Shown: piece by piece, positions 1 through 8,149 of the stretch
Layout: each line of letters begins with the position of its first letter
Position numbering within the stretch: the stretch's first letter is position 1
Notes under the pieces: model-generated
Told to the model about the DNA's origin: nothing
Database searches by the model: none
Seen by the model: the letters and a program-made list of their open reading frames with translations, nothing else
Translations under genes and position numbers: made by a program
Assembly: GCA_020634895.1 (NCBI GenBank)
Contig: JACKAV010000011.1
Span: 1-64,000 of the forward strand
Source of the DNA: Anaerolineales bacterium
GTDB lineage: Bacteria; Chloroflexota; Anaerolineae; Anaerolineales; Villigracilaceae
Length of the DNA stretch: 64,000 nucleotides
Direction of reading: 5' to 3'

Positions 1-786
1 TCGTGACGCAATCGTCCGCGTGGCATAAATGGCAGGGACAGCACAGCCGAATCCCAGAATCATCGGGATGAACGATTTTCCGTGAAGCCCAACCACGCGC
101 ATGAAACGGTCCATGACAAAAGCGGCGCGGGACATATACCCCGAATCTTCAAGCAATGCCAAAAAGAAATAGAGGATCAAAAGCCCCGGGACAAAGACAA
201 GCACGCCTCCGACTCCGGCGACGATTCCGTCGAGGACGAGAGAATGTATCCACGCTGGAGCATGGATCAGGTCCAGCAGGAGGCGGAACCAATTTGTGAA
301 GGGTCCGTTGATGACGGCATCCATCCAATCCAAAAAAGGAGAAGATGCGTCGATCACCAACCTAAAAACAACGTACATGACGGCGAAAAAGATGGGCAGA
401 CCAAAATAGCGGTTGGTTACAATATCGTCGACACGTTCCGTCAGTGTAATGCGGTCAAGCTGCGGACGATTCAACGACTGACGCACCACGCCATTGATAA
501 ATCCATAACGGCGGTCGGCGATGAGCATCTCCACATCGTCGCCAAGAATGGATTGCAATTTTTCAGCGCTGGCACGTGCTGCCTCAACAACCTTATCGCC
601 CTGAGGCTCCGTGCCAACCCGTGCAACGATCTCCTGATCGGACTCAAGAAGTTTGATGGCAAGCCAGCGCTTCGGATAATTCCCGGTATTGAAGTCCAAA
701 GAAGAAAAGATTTCAAGGAGGTGCGCGATCTCGCGCTCCAGTTTGCTGCCATAATCAAGTTGAAAGCGAGAGCGGGATGAGATCAT
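1..786 (-). CDS. feoB: FeoB membrane part (GDI + permease), separate ORF, 3' truncated by window edge
   Basis: The frame is open from an ATG at 786 to the window edge (262 residues seen). It starts right after the G domain of FeoB: residues 1-100 are the helical GDI-like region, 112-145 lead into the first membrane segments, and 186-262 carry FeoB permease hallmarks (GVGGVLVFVPG, LEDSGYMSRAAFVMDRFMR, GKSFIPMILGFGCAVPAIYATRT). The product should be the Fe(II) channel in the cytoplasmic membrane. The ATG overlaps the stop of the upstream G-domain ORF as ATGA, so translation is probably coupled. FeoB is usually one polypeptide of 600-800 residues; here G domain and channel are two proteins, unless a frameshift or sequencing error created the split. 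The C-terminal permease half lies outside the window. Confidence 0.85.
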   Translation of the reverse strand, partial: MISSRSRFQLDYGSKLEREIAHLLEIFSSLDFNTGNYPKRWLAIKLLESDQEIVARVGTEPQGDKVVEAARASAEKLQSILGDDVEMLIADRRYGFINGVVRQSLNRPQLDRITLTERVDDIVTNRYFGLPIFFAVMYVVFRLVIDASSPFLDWMDAVINGPFTNWFRLLLDLIHAPAWIHSLVLDGIVAGVGGVLVFVPGLLILYFFLALLEDSGYMSRAAFVMDRFMRVVGLHGKSFIPMILGFGCAVPAIYATRTIASR

Positions 787-1301
787 GAACGCATCTCCGG
801 TTGCACGATCTTTACCGCCATGTCAATAAGTTCAAGTACTCCGCTGCCGCGATTTGCAGTTGTGGGAATTATTGGAATATTCCCCAGTAAATTGGAAAGT
901 TCTGCGAGATTCAAGTCGGCGCCCTCTCTTTGTAATTCATCCATGATGTTGAGTGCAATCACCACTGGGACATCCAGTTCCAATAGCTGGACGGTTAGAT
1001 ACAAATTGCGCTCCAAATTGGACGCATCAACCACATTTATAATGACATCCGGACTTTCTTCCAGGATGTAATCACGAGCAACGATCTCTTCCGGTGAGTA
1101 TGCGGTCAGACTGTATGTGCCTGGAAGATCAACGATCTTGATTTGAATTCCATTGCGTTCAATTTCACCCTCTTTCTTTTCCACGGTTTTGCCGGGCCAA
1201 TTCCCCGTATGCTGGTGCAGTCCCGTCAAACTATTAAAGATGGTCGTTTTGCCAGCGTTCGGATTGCCAGCCAATGCGATTTTCAATGCAGCCATTTTCA
1301 T
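783..1301 (-). CDS. feoB: FeoB small GTPase domain, stand-alone
   Basis: A 172-residue protein that is only the G domain of the ferrous iron transporter FeoB. G1 GNPNAGKT is at 12-19, the switch I Thr near 39, G3 DLPG at 58-61, G4 NIMD at 118-121 and G5 TTANRGSG at 147-154. It would bind and hydrolyse GTP to gate iron entry through the membrane protein encoded next. Its ATG overlaps the feoA stop by four bases and its own stop overlaps the next ATG by four bases, so the four genes dtxR-feoA-feoB(G)-feoB(M) form one translationally coupled operon. Most FeoB proteins carry this domain fused to the channel; here it ends exactly at the G-domain/GDI border. Confidence 0.9.
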   Translation of the reverse strand: MKMAALKIALAGNPNAGKTTIFNSLTGLHQHTGNWPGKTVEKKEGEIERNGIQIKIVDLPGTYSLTAYSPEEIVARDYILEESPDVIINVVDASNLERNLYLTVQLLELDVPVVIALNIMDELQREGADLNLAELSNLLGNIPIIPTTANRGSGVLELIDMAVKIVQPEMRS

Positions 1302-1537
1302 TCCTGAATGTGAACTTCGATCTGTGCCGCTTCTTCTTTTCGTAAAGCCAGCCGGTAGCCTTTGACAAAATATGCGATCGGGTCGCCCAGAGGCGCGATA
1401 CGTTCCAGCATGATGGTCTCGCCTTTGACGATGCCCATTTCCATGAACCTGCGGCGAAGCGCACCGGGTCCGCCAACGTGAGAGATGACCCCGCTTTGCC
1501 CTGGTTGAAGTAGATGAAGTTGTATAGTGTCAGACAT
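1298..1537 (-). CDS. feoA: FeoA, cytoplasmic partner of FeoB
   Basis: A 79-residue SH3-like FeoA protein. The family pattern is visible: LQPGQSGVISHVGG near the N-terminus, the RRRFMEMGIVKGE turn in the middle and a basic KGYRLALRKEEA stretch before the end. FeoA proteins are small cytosolic factors needed for Fe(II) uptake by FeoB; the mechanism is not settled. The start ATG overlaps the stop of the upstream DtxR-type gene by one base (TAATG), and its stop overlaps the feoB start by four. Confidence 0.92.
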   Translation of the reverse strand: MSDTIQLHLLQPGQSGVISHVGGPGALRRRFMEMGIVKGETIMLERIAPLGDPIAYFVKGYRLALRKEEAAQIEVHIQE

Positions 1538-2205
1538 TATTCCTCACAAAGTGTTACGTTCACGAATTCAGCAATGTTCAAACCAAGCGCGACCTCGCGC
1601 CCGTTGATTTCAAGAGTAAGCGGACCCTCCATCGGTGCCACTTCAGCAATTTGCAATTGCTGCCCCGGCATAATATTACGTTCCTGCAGATAAGCCAGCA
1701 CATCCCCCGGCGGATGTTTGATGGATTGAACGATTACATTTTTTCCAACTTCTATTGCCGGTAAAGGAATTCCATCAAGGATTTCAAAATTTCCGTTTTC
1801 ATCGGGAATGGGGTTTCCATGCGGACATGTTTTCGGAAAACCCAGGAATTTCGCAAGCGCCTCAGTCACGATGGGAGCCGTCGCATGTTCCAGCGAACAT
1901 GCAAAATCATAAACCTGAGACCACTCCAAATTAAGGTGTTCAAGGAGAAAGCATTCCCAAAGCCGCTGCCTGCGTATGACATCAACAGCCACGCCGCGCC
2001 CCTTTTTGGTCAGCTCAACGCCTTTATATGGCGTATGACGCACCAGCCCCTGACGCGAAAGCCTTTGTACCATTTCGTTCGCAGAAACAGGCGTGATATT
2101 TAATTTCTCAGCGATCTTCCCAATGGCAATAGGTTCGCCCAAGCCAGCCTCTGCCAGAGTTTTGAGGTACATCTCGATGCTTTCAGTAAAAGTCTTTTCC
2201 GTCAT
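1537..2205 (-). CDS. DtxR/MntR-family metal-dependent repressor
   Basis: A 222-residue regulator with all three parts of the long DtxR family: winged helix at about 8-75, a metal-binding dimerisation domain at about 76-150 (LLEH at 87-90, SLEHATAP at 104-111, CPHG at 127-130) and a C-terminal SH3-like FeoA domain at about 150-222. Such proteins bind DNA when loaded with Fe(II) or Mn(II). As first gene of the feo operon it very likely senses iron and represses its own operon. The first metal-ligand positions (His/Glu/Cys) look intact. Whether Fe or Mn is the effector cannot be read from the sequence. Confidence 0.9.
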   Translation of the reverse strand: MTEKTFTESIEMYLKTLAEAGLGEPIAIGKIAEKLNITPVSANEMVQRLSRQGLVRHTPYKGVELTKKGRGVAVDVIRRQRLWECFLLEHLNLEWSQVYDFACSLEHATAPIVTEALAKFLGFPKTCPHGNPIPDENGNFEILDGIPLPAIEVGKNVIVQSIKHPPGDVLAYLQERNIMPGQQLQIAEVAPMEGPLTLEINGREVALGLNIAEFVNVTLCEE

Positions 2206-2317
2206 AAGGAATGCCCTTGTAAAATGTTATGGCTGCCCTTATTATTCCAGAAAATACTGAATCTGTCATGGATGGAGGTCACCATTTGGACAGCGGTATG
2301 TCACACAAGGTTCAGCA

Positions 2318-2326
2318 TGCTATACT
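2318..2326 (+). promoter_or_regulatory. Extended -10 promoter of the dienelactone hydrolase gene
   Basis: TGCTATACT fits an extended -10 element (TGn-TATAAT type). No clear -35 is present. It leaves an untranslated leader of about 27 bases that contains a good ribosome site (GGAG near 2348) before the ATG at 2360. The identical nine bases recur at 26284-26292, which supports the reading. Confidence 0.5.
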
Positions 2327-2359
2327 CAATTCACACCACCTTGGAGAAGGAGTTCATTT

Positions 2360-3115
2360 ATGTATCAAACGGATATGTATGAAGGTCTGCTCGCCGAAAC
2401 GATTGCCATGCAGGGTGCGAACGGCGATACGATCAATGCATTTTTTGCACGCCCGTTGGGCAGGGGTCCGTTCCCAGCCATGGTACTGGCACATCATATG
2501 CCGGGCTGGGATCAGTGGTACCGCGAAACCACGCTAAAGTTCGCCCACCAGGGTTACATCACCATTTCCCCCAATCTCTACTTCCGCGCCGGGCACGGTA
2601 CGCCGGAAGATGTTGCCGCAAAAGTCCGTGCGGACGGCGGCATTCCAGATGACCAGGCAGTTGGCGACCTTGCAGGTGCAATGAGATACGTCCGCGCACT
2701 GCCGTATGGGAATGGCAAAGTAGGCATTTTCGGGACATGTTCAGGCGGCAGGCATTCCTATCTCACCGCATGCCAAACCCCAGGTTTTGACGCGGTTGTG
2801 GATTGCTGGGGCGGGCGGGTTGTAATGACACCCGACCAGTTGAACGACAAAAACCCCGTCTCGCCTCTGGACCTGACCAAGGGTTTGTCCTGCCCCATTT
2901 TGGGTTTGTTCGGCAACGACGACAGCAGCCCCAACCCGGAACAGGTCAACCAGCACGAAGCGGAGCTAAAAAAGTTGGGAAAGACCTACGAGTTCCACCG
3001 CTACGACGGCGCCGGTCATGGCTTTTTCTACTACAACCGCGCGGCTTACCGACAAGCCCAAGCCGTGGACGGCTGGGAAAAAGTATCTGCCTTTCTTGAA
3101 AAATATCTCGCGTGA
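2360..3115 (+). CDS. Dienelactone hydrolase family protein
   Basis: A 251-residue cytoplasmic alpha/beta hydrolase. The nucleophile elbow is GTCSGG with Cys127, the Cys typical of dienelactone hydrolases rather than Ser; Asp187/188 in GNDDSSPNPE and His220 in GAGHGFF complete the triad. The family hydrolyses lactones and related esters, classically dienelactone in chloroaromatic breakdown, but many members act on unknown esters. A GGAG ribosome site lies eight bases before the ATG. Thirteen bases downstream is a DUF6295 gene, so the two are one operon. There are no other aromatic catabolism genes next to it, so the substrate is open. Confidence 0.85.
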   Translation: MYQTDMYEGLLAETIAMQGANGDTINAFFARPLGRGPFPAMVLAHHMPGWDQWYRETTLKFAHQGYITISPNLYFRAGHGTPEDVAAKVRADGGIPDDQAVGDLAGAMRYVRALPYGNGKVGIFGTCSGGRHSYLTACQTPGFDAVVDCWGGRVVMTPDQLNDKNPVSPLDLTKGLSCPILGLFGNDDSSPNPEQVNQHEAELKKLGKTYEFHRYDGAGHGFFYYNRAAYRQAQAVDGWEKVSAFLEKYLA

Positions 3116-3128
3116 ATAGGAGTTTGGT

Positions 3129-3395
3129 ATGTGTACCATGATCGTCGAAAAGGTAAAAGTGGATGGAAGCGGCAAAGGACAGAATGGTTGGTTCAAACTC
3201 GAGCAGGCGAATGTCTCATACGATCATCCATTCGATGCGCCATTCGAACACGCGCTCAATATCGACTTTGTGAACGAATCTCAGGGAGTGGGAGCACGCG
3301 TCGCTGTAGAGTTAAGTGAACAGGCGGCGCGCGAACTGGTCAAGACCATCCTGCAAGTTCTGGACGAAGCAGAAGCTGGCGGACATCTTTCCTAA
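3129..3395 (+). CDS. DUF6295-like small protein
   Basis: An 88-residue acidic cytosolic protein starting MCTMIVEKVKVDGSGKGQNGW, with FDAPFEHALNIDF and GVGARVAVELSEQAARELV further on. This pattern matches, from memory, the DUF6295 family found in Actinobacteria and Chloroflexota; its function is unknown. It follows the dienelactone hydrolase gene by 13 bases and probably works in the same process. No membrane segment, signal or catalytic motif is visible. Confidence 0.75.
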   Translation: MCTMIVEKVKVDGSGKGQNGWFKLEQANVSYDHPFDAPFEHALNIDFVNESQGVGARVAVELSEQAARELVKTILQVLDEAEAGGHLS

Positions 3396-3410
3396 TAAAT
3401 TATTCCCTTA

Positions 3411-3455
3411 AATCAAAACACGCCCATTAACTACTATGGACGTGTTTTGATTTTT
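3411..3455. terminator. Bidirectional terminator between convergent genes
   Basis: An inverted repeat (AATCAAAACACG / CGTGTTTTGATT) around a 14-base loop region, with A and T runs on the flanks. It lies between the plus-strand DUF6295 gene and the minus-strand ABC permease and can serve both. Confidence 0.65.
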
Positions 3456-3473
3456 AAAGTCATTACTTCAAAA

Positions 3474-4508
3474 TCATTTCATCAATCGGCGGGAAATCCG
3501 CAGCAATACCCAATACACTCCGGCAAGAATAACCGCAAAGACCATGACGTTCCAACCGTTTGTGTAAGCATCACCTATTGCAAGGCGGGAAAGTGTCGTA
3601 ATTGGAGAGATACGAAGCATCGTGCTGACACCCACACCTGCCAGTAAAAACAAGGAATAAATAAATTGAGAACGCTCGCGGTCTTGAAAGAATGAGGCGC
3701 TTATTGCTGCGGCTGTGGATGTAATTCCGGCAATGAACAAAGCCAGCACAAGGATCCAGCCAATATTTTGTATTGCAATCCCATTCAAGTGGAGAAGCCC
3801 CAGCCACGCAACACATTGCGTAATGGCAAGCAAAACAGCGGCAACGATCTTCGCGCTGACCATGCCGCTGACCGTCAATGGCGCAGAAAGCAGGGTTTGC
3901 AAAGTCTTATTCTCGATCTCTTCCGTCATCATATCAATGGACATGCTCCCCGCCACAAAGGCAGGAAAGAACATGAGCATGGGAATTAGCACCGAATATA
4001 CGAACTCGAAGGAAACAGCAGGTTTGCCCGCCAGATCGGCATAGCGGACTTCAATTCCATTCTGTGCCCGCAGGTAATTCTCATATTGTTTGAGCGGTTC
4101 CTGAATCACCATTCGTATCAAGGAACTTACCGCATCAGACTCAGGAAGGTAGAGACTGATCTCTGTCAGACCATCCCCACTTTGAGGCATGGTTACAAAC
4201 GCGAGAATTTGTCCGCTGTAGAATGCATTCTGGGCATCTGTCAGCGAGGAAAATTCTGTGACGCTTAATCCGCGATCGGTCATGTATGAGGCGAGCACGC
4301 CGTCCGATTCGCCGACGACTCCAATTTTGAATCCCGCGCCGCTGACGCGCATGATGGTATCCGCGTCATAGAGTGAGAGCATACCCAACAGCAAGCCTGA
4401 AGAAAACGAAGCAATAAAAAGTTGAATCAAAACCGAAATGATGATCGTACGGTCGCGAAATACAGAGATCAGTTCTTTTTTGACGACAGCAAGGAACGGA
4501 AAGATCAC
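3474..4508 (-). CDS. ABC-2 type permease (NatB-like)
   Basis: A 344-residue membrane protein of the ABC-2 permease type. An N-terminal segment (about 21-42) is followed by a long extracytoplasmic domain to about residue 165 and then five to six hydrophobic helices. The 'EIENKTLQTLLSAP' stretch before a helix is typical of NatB/ABC-2 permeases. It starts with GTG, overlapping the stop of the upstream permease as GTGA, so both are co-translated. With that permease and the divergent ATPase at 6176 it probably forms an exporter; NatAB systems move Na+ out, but the substrate here is unknown. Confidence 0.82.
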   Translation of the reverse strand: MIFPFLAVVKKELISVFRDRTIIISVLIQLFIASFSSGLLLGMLSLYDADTIMRVSGAGFKIGVVGESDGVLASYMTDRGLSVTEFSSLTDAQNAFYSGQILAFVTMPQSGDGLTEISLYLPESDAVSSLIRMVIQEPLKQYENYLRAQNGIEVRYADLAGKPAVSFEFVYSVLIPMLMFFPAFVAGSMSIDMMTEEIENKTLQTLLSAPLTVSGMVSAKIVAAVLLAITQCVAWLGLLHLNGIAIQNIGWILVLALFIAGITSTAAAISASFFQDRERSQFIYSLFLLAGVGVSTMLRISPITTLSRLAIGDAYTNGWNVMVFAVILAGVYWVLLRISRRLMK

Positions 4509-6133
4509 AGCCCACCCCGCATCACATACGCGTTATAGAAAAAGTGCAATATGGTTCCGAGCGCCAGCGCGAGCCAATATGGAAATCTCAATTTAATTCT
4601 CAGCAAACTGACAGTAGAAGTAAAAACGAAATGTGCCACAAGCGGAATAAGCAAAAATATTCCTGCGCCAAACAAAGCGCTCGATACTTGCGCCTGAGTC
4701 ACCATGCTGATCGAAATTAATAGCAGAAGCTTTTCGCCGATCAAAAAGCCGAGCGCCGAAAGAAATGACAGCCAAAGAATTTGACGCACAGAATTAACCA
4801 CGCCGTGTTCCGCAAGGACAATAATGCCAACTGTCTTGACCAGTTCCTCGATCAAAGCGGATGCGATCAAAGTGGCGCCAAGGATCAGCCCAACCGGCAG
4901 GTTGGTCGCAAACGCCAACATAACCACCTGTGTCATATACACAGCCGGAATGACAAGCAGACTCCAAAGAGTCACCGCGAACCATGGCTTGAAATGCGCC
5001 ATCATCAAATAAATGGCATCGGCAACTTTGCGGGAGATGGGTTTGTAACCCATCAAAAATTCCTCGTTGAGCAGCCGCGAACCGGCATACATGGCAATGG
5101 CAAAGATCGCGGTCATCGGCAAGGAAGGCAGAAGGTATTCACGCCAGCCAAAGGGTTCATTGCGATACATCTTCACAGCCAGCGTCAACGGCGAAATATA
5201 TGAAAGGTCATTGTTGTTCGTGAACATCGCCGGAAAAACAAGATATGCCGTTGTCGTGGTGGTCACGAACATGGCAATGAAAGTCGTATCCTTGAACGTC
5301 CGGTAGAACAATGGCACCATCATGTAGATAGCAAAAATGAACAATGTAGTCGGGGCAAAAATTGCAAGCGCCAACGGGATATTCCCGCCGGTCAACTTCG
5401 CGATCAACATGGTCGTTGAGAGGGCGAAGACCGCGTACGGAAGCATCTTGCCGAGAATGATCTGAAACGGTGTTACCGGCGCCGACAACAGGATCGTCAA
5501 ACGGCGGTTCACTTTTTCATCCATAAAACTGCTCGTAAAAAAGATGCTGATAAACGTGATCGGCATGATGTAAAGCAGCGTGACGATCACCTGCGTGAAC
5601 GGAGCTGGGGGCGGAGTCAACGAAGGAATGATAAATTCCACAGGCTGTGTGGTTTGGAGAACAGGACCAGACGCATCAGTCGTCGGCGGAGGCGGAGCGG
5701 CACTAAGGTGGCTTATCCCCACCCGAAGCGGAAACGCGTCTTCGTCTGCAAATGAATTCGCCACGCGGACCAATTCCGTTTCTTCCATGTATTGTTTTAA
5801 CGCCCGCACAGCAAACTGCGACTTGTCATCCTCTCGCGAAAAAACCTCCGAACCAACGATCAGTACATCAATGGTTTTATCTGCGAGTAATTTCTGCCCC
5901 TCTTCCGGCGTGACAAAATTGACCGCAAAGCGGCTATCGTTTATTTCAGGTACATCCCCTGACACACCCAAACGATACAAGCCGTTTCCAAGTGAGACCG
6001 TGTCTCGCAGTGAATAAACCGACAGTCCTACCACAGCAAGCAGCAGGATCACAGCCACGGGACTTGCGCCTCCCTCAAACCGCTTTCGCAACCGTGTGAG
6101 TTCACGCCAGGCGATCACAAATATCTGATTCAT
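4505..6133 (-). CDS. ABC-2 permease fused to a PrsW/CPBP-like intramembrane protease
   Basis: A 542-residue membrane protein with two parts. Residues 1-370 form an ABC-2 permease: helix at about 25-45, a proline-rich extracytoplasmic loop (PPPPTT near 146), then the 'DEKVNRRLTILLSAPVTP' motif and several helices. Residues 390-542 form a second membrane domain with protease-like motifs: EELVKT near 440, a Glu in FLIGEKLLL, VAHFVFT and a final LHFFYNA. These resemble the glutamic-type intramembrane proteases of the PrsW/CPBP group. Fusions of this kind are known for some NatB-like permeases. Proteolytic activity and target are inference. The gene is divergent from the ATPase gene, separated by only 42 bases. 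Confidence 0.8.
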   Translation of the reverse strand: MNQIFVIAWRELTRLRKRFEGGASPVAVILLLAVVGLSVYSLRDTVSLGNGLYRLGVSGDVPEINDSRFAVNFVTPEEGQKLLADKTIDVLIVGSEVFSREDDKSQFAVRALKQYMEETELVRVANSFADEDAFPLRVGISHLSAAPPPPTTDASGPVLQTTQPVEFIIPSLTPPPAPFTQVIVTLLYIMPITFISIFFTSSFMDEKVNRRLTILLSAPVTPFQIILGKMLPYAVFALSTTMLIAKLTGGNIPLALAIFAPTTLFIFAIYMMVPLFYRTFKDTTFIAMFVTTTTTAYLVFPAMFTNNNDLSYISPLTLAVKMYRNEPFGWREYLLPSLPMTAIFAIAMYAGSRLLNEEFLMGYKPISRKVADAIYLMMAHFKPWFAVTLWSLLVIPAVYMTQVVMLAFATNLPVGLILGATLIASALIEELVKTVGIIVLAEHGVVNSVRQILWLSFLSALGFLIGEKLLLLISISMVTQAQVSSALFGAGIFLLIPLVAHFVFTSTVSLLRIKLRFPYWLALALGTILHFFYNAYVMRGGL

Positions 6134-6163
6134 TCGTTTCCACTCTCATCGGGTACATTGAGA

Positions 6164-6169
6164 TAAAAT
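6164..6169 (+). promoter_or_regulatory. -10 element giving a leaderless mRNA for the ABC ATPase
   Basis: TAAAAT ends six bases before the ATG at 6176, so transcription would begin at or next to the start codon. There is no ribosome site upstream of that ATG. No -35 match is convincing. Confidence 0.4.
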
Positions 6170-6175
6170 ATTGTC

Positions 6176-7051
6176 ATGATACAACTTACAGACGTATGCA
6201 AGCGATACGATAATACTACAGTCGTCGACCATTTGAACTTACAGATCAATGAAGGCGAACTGGTGGGAATCATCGGTCATAACGGAGCCGGAAAAAGCAC
6301 GACCATGAAAATGATCGCCGGATTGATCGAACCGACATCCGGTGAAATTCAGGTCATGGGGCAGGATATGCAGAAACACGGCATCCGGGTCAAGCACAAG
6401 ATCGGCTACCTGCCAGAGGAAAGTCCGCTTTATGAGGCGATGACTGCCCAGCAATATTTGCTGTTCTTTTCAGAGTTGTACAAAATGCCGCGTCAAAAAG
6501 CCATGGACAGGATCAATGGTTTGCTTGAATCGTTGGGATTGCCCGAGAAAAACAAATTGACTGGTGAATTTTCCAAAGGGATGAAACGCAAGACCGCCAT
6601 CGCGCGGACATTGCTCCACGACCCGGATTTCCTTATTTTGGATGAGCCTACTTCCGGTTTAGATCCGCTGACCTCATTCTTCATCATCAATTATCTGAAA
6701 ACGCTCAAGCGCGAAGGTAAGACCATTCTTCTCAGCGCGCACAATCTCTTTCATGTGGAAAGTATTTGCGACCGTGTGGCGATCATAAAAAACGGGAAAT
6801 TGCTGGTCTTCGACACCATGGAAACCATCCGCTCACGGCTGGGGAAACGCGAATATCAGGTTATTTTTCACTCCGACGAAAAACTCGAATACGATCGAAT
6901 CGGCGGCAATTACGTTTTCCGCACCCATGATGTGGACGGGATCGCCAGAATGCTGGAGACTGTCGCCGACAACGGCTGGACATTGATCGACCTGTCCATG
7001 CTCGAATCGGCATTGGAAGAAATTTACGTCAAGTTGATGACGGAAGAATAA
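6176..7051 (+). CDS. ABC transporter ATP-binding protein (NatA/CcmA-like)
   Basis: A 291-residue ATPase. Walker A is GHNGAGKS at 34-41; the signature is the FSKGMKRK variant common in NatA-type ATPases; Walker B and catalytic Glu are in LILDEPTSGLDP; the H-loop His is in ILLSAHNL. A C-terminal 80-residue extension follows, typical of ATPases that serve ABC-2 permeases. It is divergent from the two permease genes at 3474-6133, which are its obvious membrane partners. The short divergent spacer means that promoters for both directions overlap. Substrate unknown; drug, lipid or Na+ export are all possible. Confidence 0.88.
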   Translation: MIQLTDVCKRYDNTTVVDHLNLQINEGELVGIIGHNGAGKSTTMKMIAGLIEPTSGEIQVMGQDMQKHGIRVKHKIGYLPEESPLYEAMTAQQYLLFFSELYKMPRQKAMDRINGLLESLGLPEKNKLTGEFSKGMKRKTAIARTLLHDPDFLILDEPTSGLDPLTSFFIINYLKTLKREGKTILLSAHNLFHVESICDRVAIIKNGKLLVFDTMETIRSRLGKREYQVIFHSDEKLEYDRIGGNYVFRTHDVDGIARMLETVADNGWTLIDLSMLESALEEIYVKLMTEE

Positions 7052-7065
7052 AGATTTAACCTTAT

Positions 7066-7104
7066 AAAAAGAGAGTTCTGGGAATTCCCAGAACTCTCTT
7101 TTTT
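7066..7104. terminator. Perfect bidirectional terminator
   Basis: A perfect palindrome with arms GAGAGTTCTGGGAA / TTCCCAGAACTCTC flanked by A and T runs. It lies between the ABC ATPase stop and the convergent livM stop and serves both strands. Confidence 0.9.
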
Positions 7105-7106
7105 GG

Positions 7107-8141
7107 TCACTGACCGAACAACTTTAGCAGGCGTTCCCAACCCTGCTTGATCTCAAAAGACCTCAGTCTCCACGTACCTACGATCCCATAAGGAATGAAC
7201 AGCACGAATAATACATAAATAGCGCCGTTGATGAAGCTGGCGCTTTCGCCAATATACCGGCGCAGACCATAATCAAGCAGGCGATACATAACAGCGCCGA
7301 CGAACGCGCCGTTCAACGTCCCTACGCCGCCAATCAGGATAATAAGCAATGCTGTGACCGTAAAGCCCATTCCCGCCACATTCGGGCTGACAATGGGCTG
7401 GTAAAGCGTATGGAAAAATCCAGCCAACGCCGCCGTGAGGGATGAAAGCGTAAGCGCCGCGAGCTTGAAGTAGAAGGTGTTATATCCAAGCATTCGGGCG
7501 CGTCCTTCGTTCTCGCGGATCGCAACGCATACCCGCCCCGTGGGAGAATTGACAAAACGCTGGTAAATCAAATAAACCAGAATCATCACGACCAGCATCA
7601 CGAAATAAAAACGGAGACGTTCATTCGCCGGGCTGATGAAGTCGGGGACGATCACGCCCTGCAGACCGACATCCGAGCCGGTGTATTTTCCCATCTCACT
7701 GGACATGACCAAAATATGGAAGACCGAGCCCAGACCGAGTGTCACCAACGCAAAAGTAATACCTTTTACGCGCGGCAGAACGAGCGCAAATAACAAAGCC
7801 TGTACGACTGCACCAACAAAGATCAAGCCAAGTGTGGGAAGAAGCGAATATCCAAAACTCTTGATGGCAATACCCGTCAAATACGCGCCAACCGCAAAAA
7901 ACATGGAATGACCAAAAGATAACAAACCGGTTATCCCAAAGATGAGATCAAAGCTTATGGCATAGACAGCGAGAATGAATATTTCGATCGCTAGACCTTC
8001 AATGAATTTGGCTTGTCCGCTGCCGTTGACAAAGACTGTCGCCGGAGAAGCGCCGTCAAACAAGCCGACAATGAAAGGCATAAGGATCAGAACAAGGAGG
8101 GTGAAGAGCGATCCGCGGTTTGCTGAGAAGAATTTTTTCAT
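7107..8141 (-). CDS. livM: Branched-chain amino acid-type ABC permease LivM
   Basis: A 344-residue membrane protein with the LivM pattern: 'SFDLIFGITGLLSFGHSMFF', 'VRENEGRARMLGYN'-like cytoplasmic coupling loop (IRENEGRARMLGYNTF) and 'GGVGTLNGAFVGA' near the C-terminus. About nine hydrophobic segments are present. It pairs with LivH (stop eight bases upstream) and the ATPases LivF and LivG. The family imports branched-chain amino acids, but also urea, aromatic acids and other carboxylates; the acyl-CoA genes upstream make a carboxylate plausible here. Confidence 0.9.
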   Translation of the reverse strand: MKKFFSANRGSLFTLLVLILMPFIVGLFDGASPATVFVNGSGQAKFIEGLAIEIFILAVYAISFDLIFGITGLLSFGHSMFFAVGAYLTGIAIKSFGYSLLPTLGLIFVGAVVQALLFALVLPRVKGITFALVTLGLGSVFHILVMSSEMGKYTGSDVGLQGVIVPDFISPANERLRFYFVMLVVMILVYLIYQRFVNSPTGRVCVAIRENEGRARMLGYNTFYFKLAALTLSSLTAALAGFFHTLYQPIVSPNVAGMGFTVTALLIILIGGVGTLNGAFVGAVMYRLLDYGLRRYIGESASFINGAIYVLFVLFIPYGIVGTWRLRSFEIKQGWERLLKLFGQ

Positions 8142-8149
8142 AGCCTGTT

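Noticed and set aside
82..780. A 232-residue plus-strand frame at the window start
   Set aside because: It is antisense to the FeoB membrane part, which shows the conserved FeoB motifs and explains the region.
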